In this document: in pieces, positions 63,453-64,000 of the stretch
Layout of the letters: each line of letters opens with the position of its first letter
How positions within the stretch are numbered: the first letter of the stretch is position 1
Origin: Mesostigma viride
Taxonomy: Eukaryota; Streptophyta; Mesostigmatophyceae; Mesostigmatales; Mesostigmataceae
DNA: 64,000 nt
NCBI GenBank assembly: GCA_009746045.1
Contig: RPFO01000171.1
Span: forward strand, 1-64,000
Reading direction: 5' to 3'
Translations under genes and position numbers: made by a program
Notes under the pieces: model-generated
Seen by the model: the letters and a program-made list of their open reading frames with translations, nothing else
Databases searched by the model: none
Told to the model about the DNA's origin: nothing

Positions 63453-63542
63453 CTAAAGCTGGGTTTGATAATTTAATTATCTCTAATTCTGTCAACTGTC
63501 ACATATATATAAATTTGACATGAATTCGGCATTTTTTGGATT

Positions 63543-63654
63543 CCAACGGCCGTTGGACCTCAAAAAACATTTCTAGTGTGGTTAAAAAGTTGTGGGTATT
63601 TTGTTAAATGGAGTGACCAATGGTTGTGATTTATTTGATGCCAACGGCCGTTGG
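63543..63654. repeat. Two palindromes in a ~98-bp repeat
   Basis: CCAACGGCCGTTGG at 63543-63556 and 63641-63654. The shared right flank GGACCT...ACAAACATT(T/G)CTAGTGT shows a dispersed or tandem unit around the palindrome. Confidence 0.9.
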
Positions 63655-63770
63655 ACCTTGACAAACATTGCTAGTGTAGCGCAACAGTGGTGGATAATTT
63701 GTTTAATGGAGGGGCCGTCGCATCTGCTTGTGATTTTTTTAAGCTGAACAGTCACCGAAAATGTCGACAT

Positions 63771-63979
63771 TATTTCTCCACACCCACAAAAAACTCGTTC
63801 CGGAACTGTTCGAAGCGAATAGCACTGACAGGGTTCGAACCCAGGTCCACATTGATGTTGGGGAGTGAGGTAGGCCAGCCATCATGTTCCGCACACAAAT
63901 CTGGCTCGACTCCGATCCCTGGCAGTGCTCTTCGCTTCGATCAGGTCCGGAACGAGTTTTTTGTGGGGTTGGAGCAATA
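63771..63979. repeat. Foldback (MITE/SINE-like) element with B-box-like sequence
   Basis: Long imperfect inverted repeat: left arm TATTTCTCCA...CACAAAAAACTCGTTCCGG...GAAGCGAATAGCACTGACAGGG, right arm its complement ending TTTTTTGTGGGGTTGGAGCAATA. Arms of about 60 bp with roughly ten mismatches. The loop contains GGTTCGAACC (63832-63841) and GTTCCGCACAC. No flanking duplication is obvious. It could be a foldback transposon or a Pol III-derived hairpin. Confidence 0.7.
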
Positions 63980-64000
63980 AATACTCTTTTACCGGGAAGA

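Noticed and set aside
63790-63870. A functional tRNA gene at GGTTCGAACC
   Set aside because: The T-arm-like box exists but no closing acceptor stem or anticodon arm could be drawn; the region is an inverted repeat.

Overview
The window looks like nuclear DNA of a eukaryote with spliceosomal introns, most likely an alga or another protist. The reasons are LTR retrotransposons of Copia type with 5-bp target duplications, GT-AG introns, F-box and MYND-type genes, AATAAA-like 3' ends, a TTTAGGG-like telomeric fragment and very large satellites. I cannot name the species. There is no sign of bacterial operons.

Region 1 (1-39679) is one 40-bp satellite, about 17.6 kb in eight blocks. It is broken up by six intact LTR retrotransposons, each with an exact 5-bp target-site duplication (TSD), and by one unclassified 1.46-kb insertion. 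Families: A (2.0 kb, no recognisable gene, copies at 2406 and 14641), B (2.84 kb, gag only, copies at 9862 and 32693), C (2.77 kb, gag only, at 27276) and D (8.16 kb, at 17276, carrying integrase, protease-like, reverse transcriptase and RNase H domains). LTR pairs differ by 0-2 positions, so the insertions are recent. The long reading frames running through the satellite are artefacts of its composition.

Region 2 (39680-43640) is a 1.8-kb CA-rich tract, a short telomere-like stretch, and two identical 415-bp direct repeats 1420 bp apart.

Region 3 (43640-48640) holds a minus-strand multi-exon gene with DDE-transposase-like motifs. Its introns carry a perfect 14-bp palindrome, CCAACGGCCGTTGG, once, several times, or (next to the first exon) as a 62-bp tandem array. 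One intron contains a 5'-truncated non-LTR retroelement encoding a restriction-like endonuclease domain, flanked by a 13-bp TSD.

Region 4 (48640-60176) has a tRNA-like relic, a GGCGCC-rich patch, a 9-kb array of a 29-bp unit with C-runs and five interspersed ~190-bp spacers, then a 550-bp TTCCCTCC polypyrimidine tract.

Region 5 (60177-64000) holds three plus-strand genes: a small acidic protein with a basic tail, a MYND zinc-finger protein and an F-box-like protein. The same palindrome lies in their introns or flanks. A ~209-bp foldback element containing a Pol III B-box-like sequence closes the window.

The most promising unexplained signals are the intron-associated palindrome, the unusual domain order and stop-codon arrangement of element D, and the hairpin/G-run module shared by the non-autonomous families A and B.
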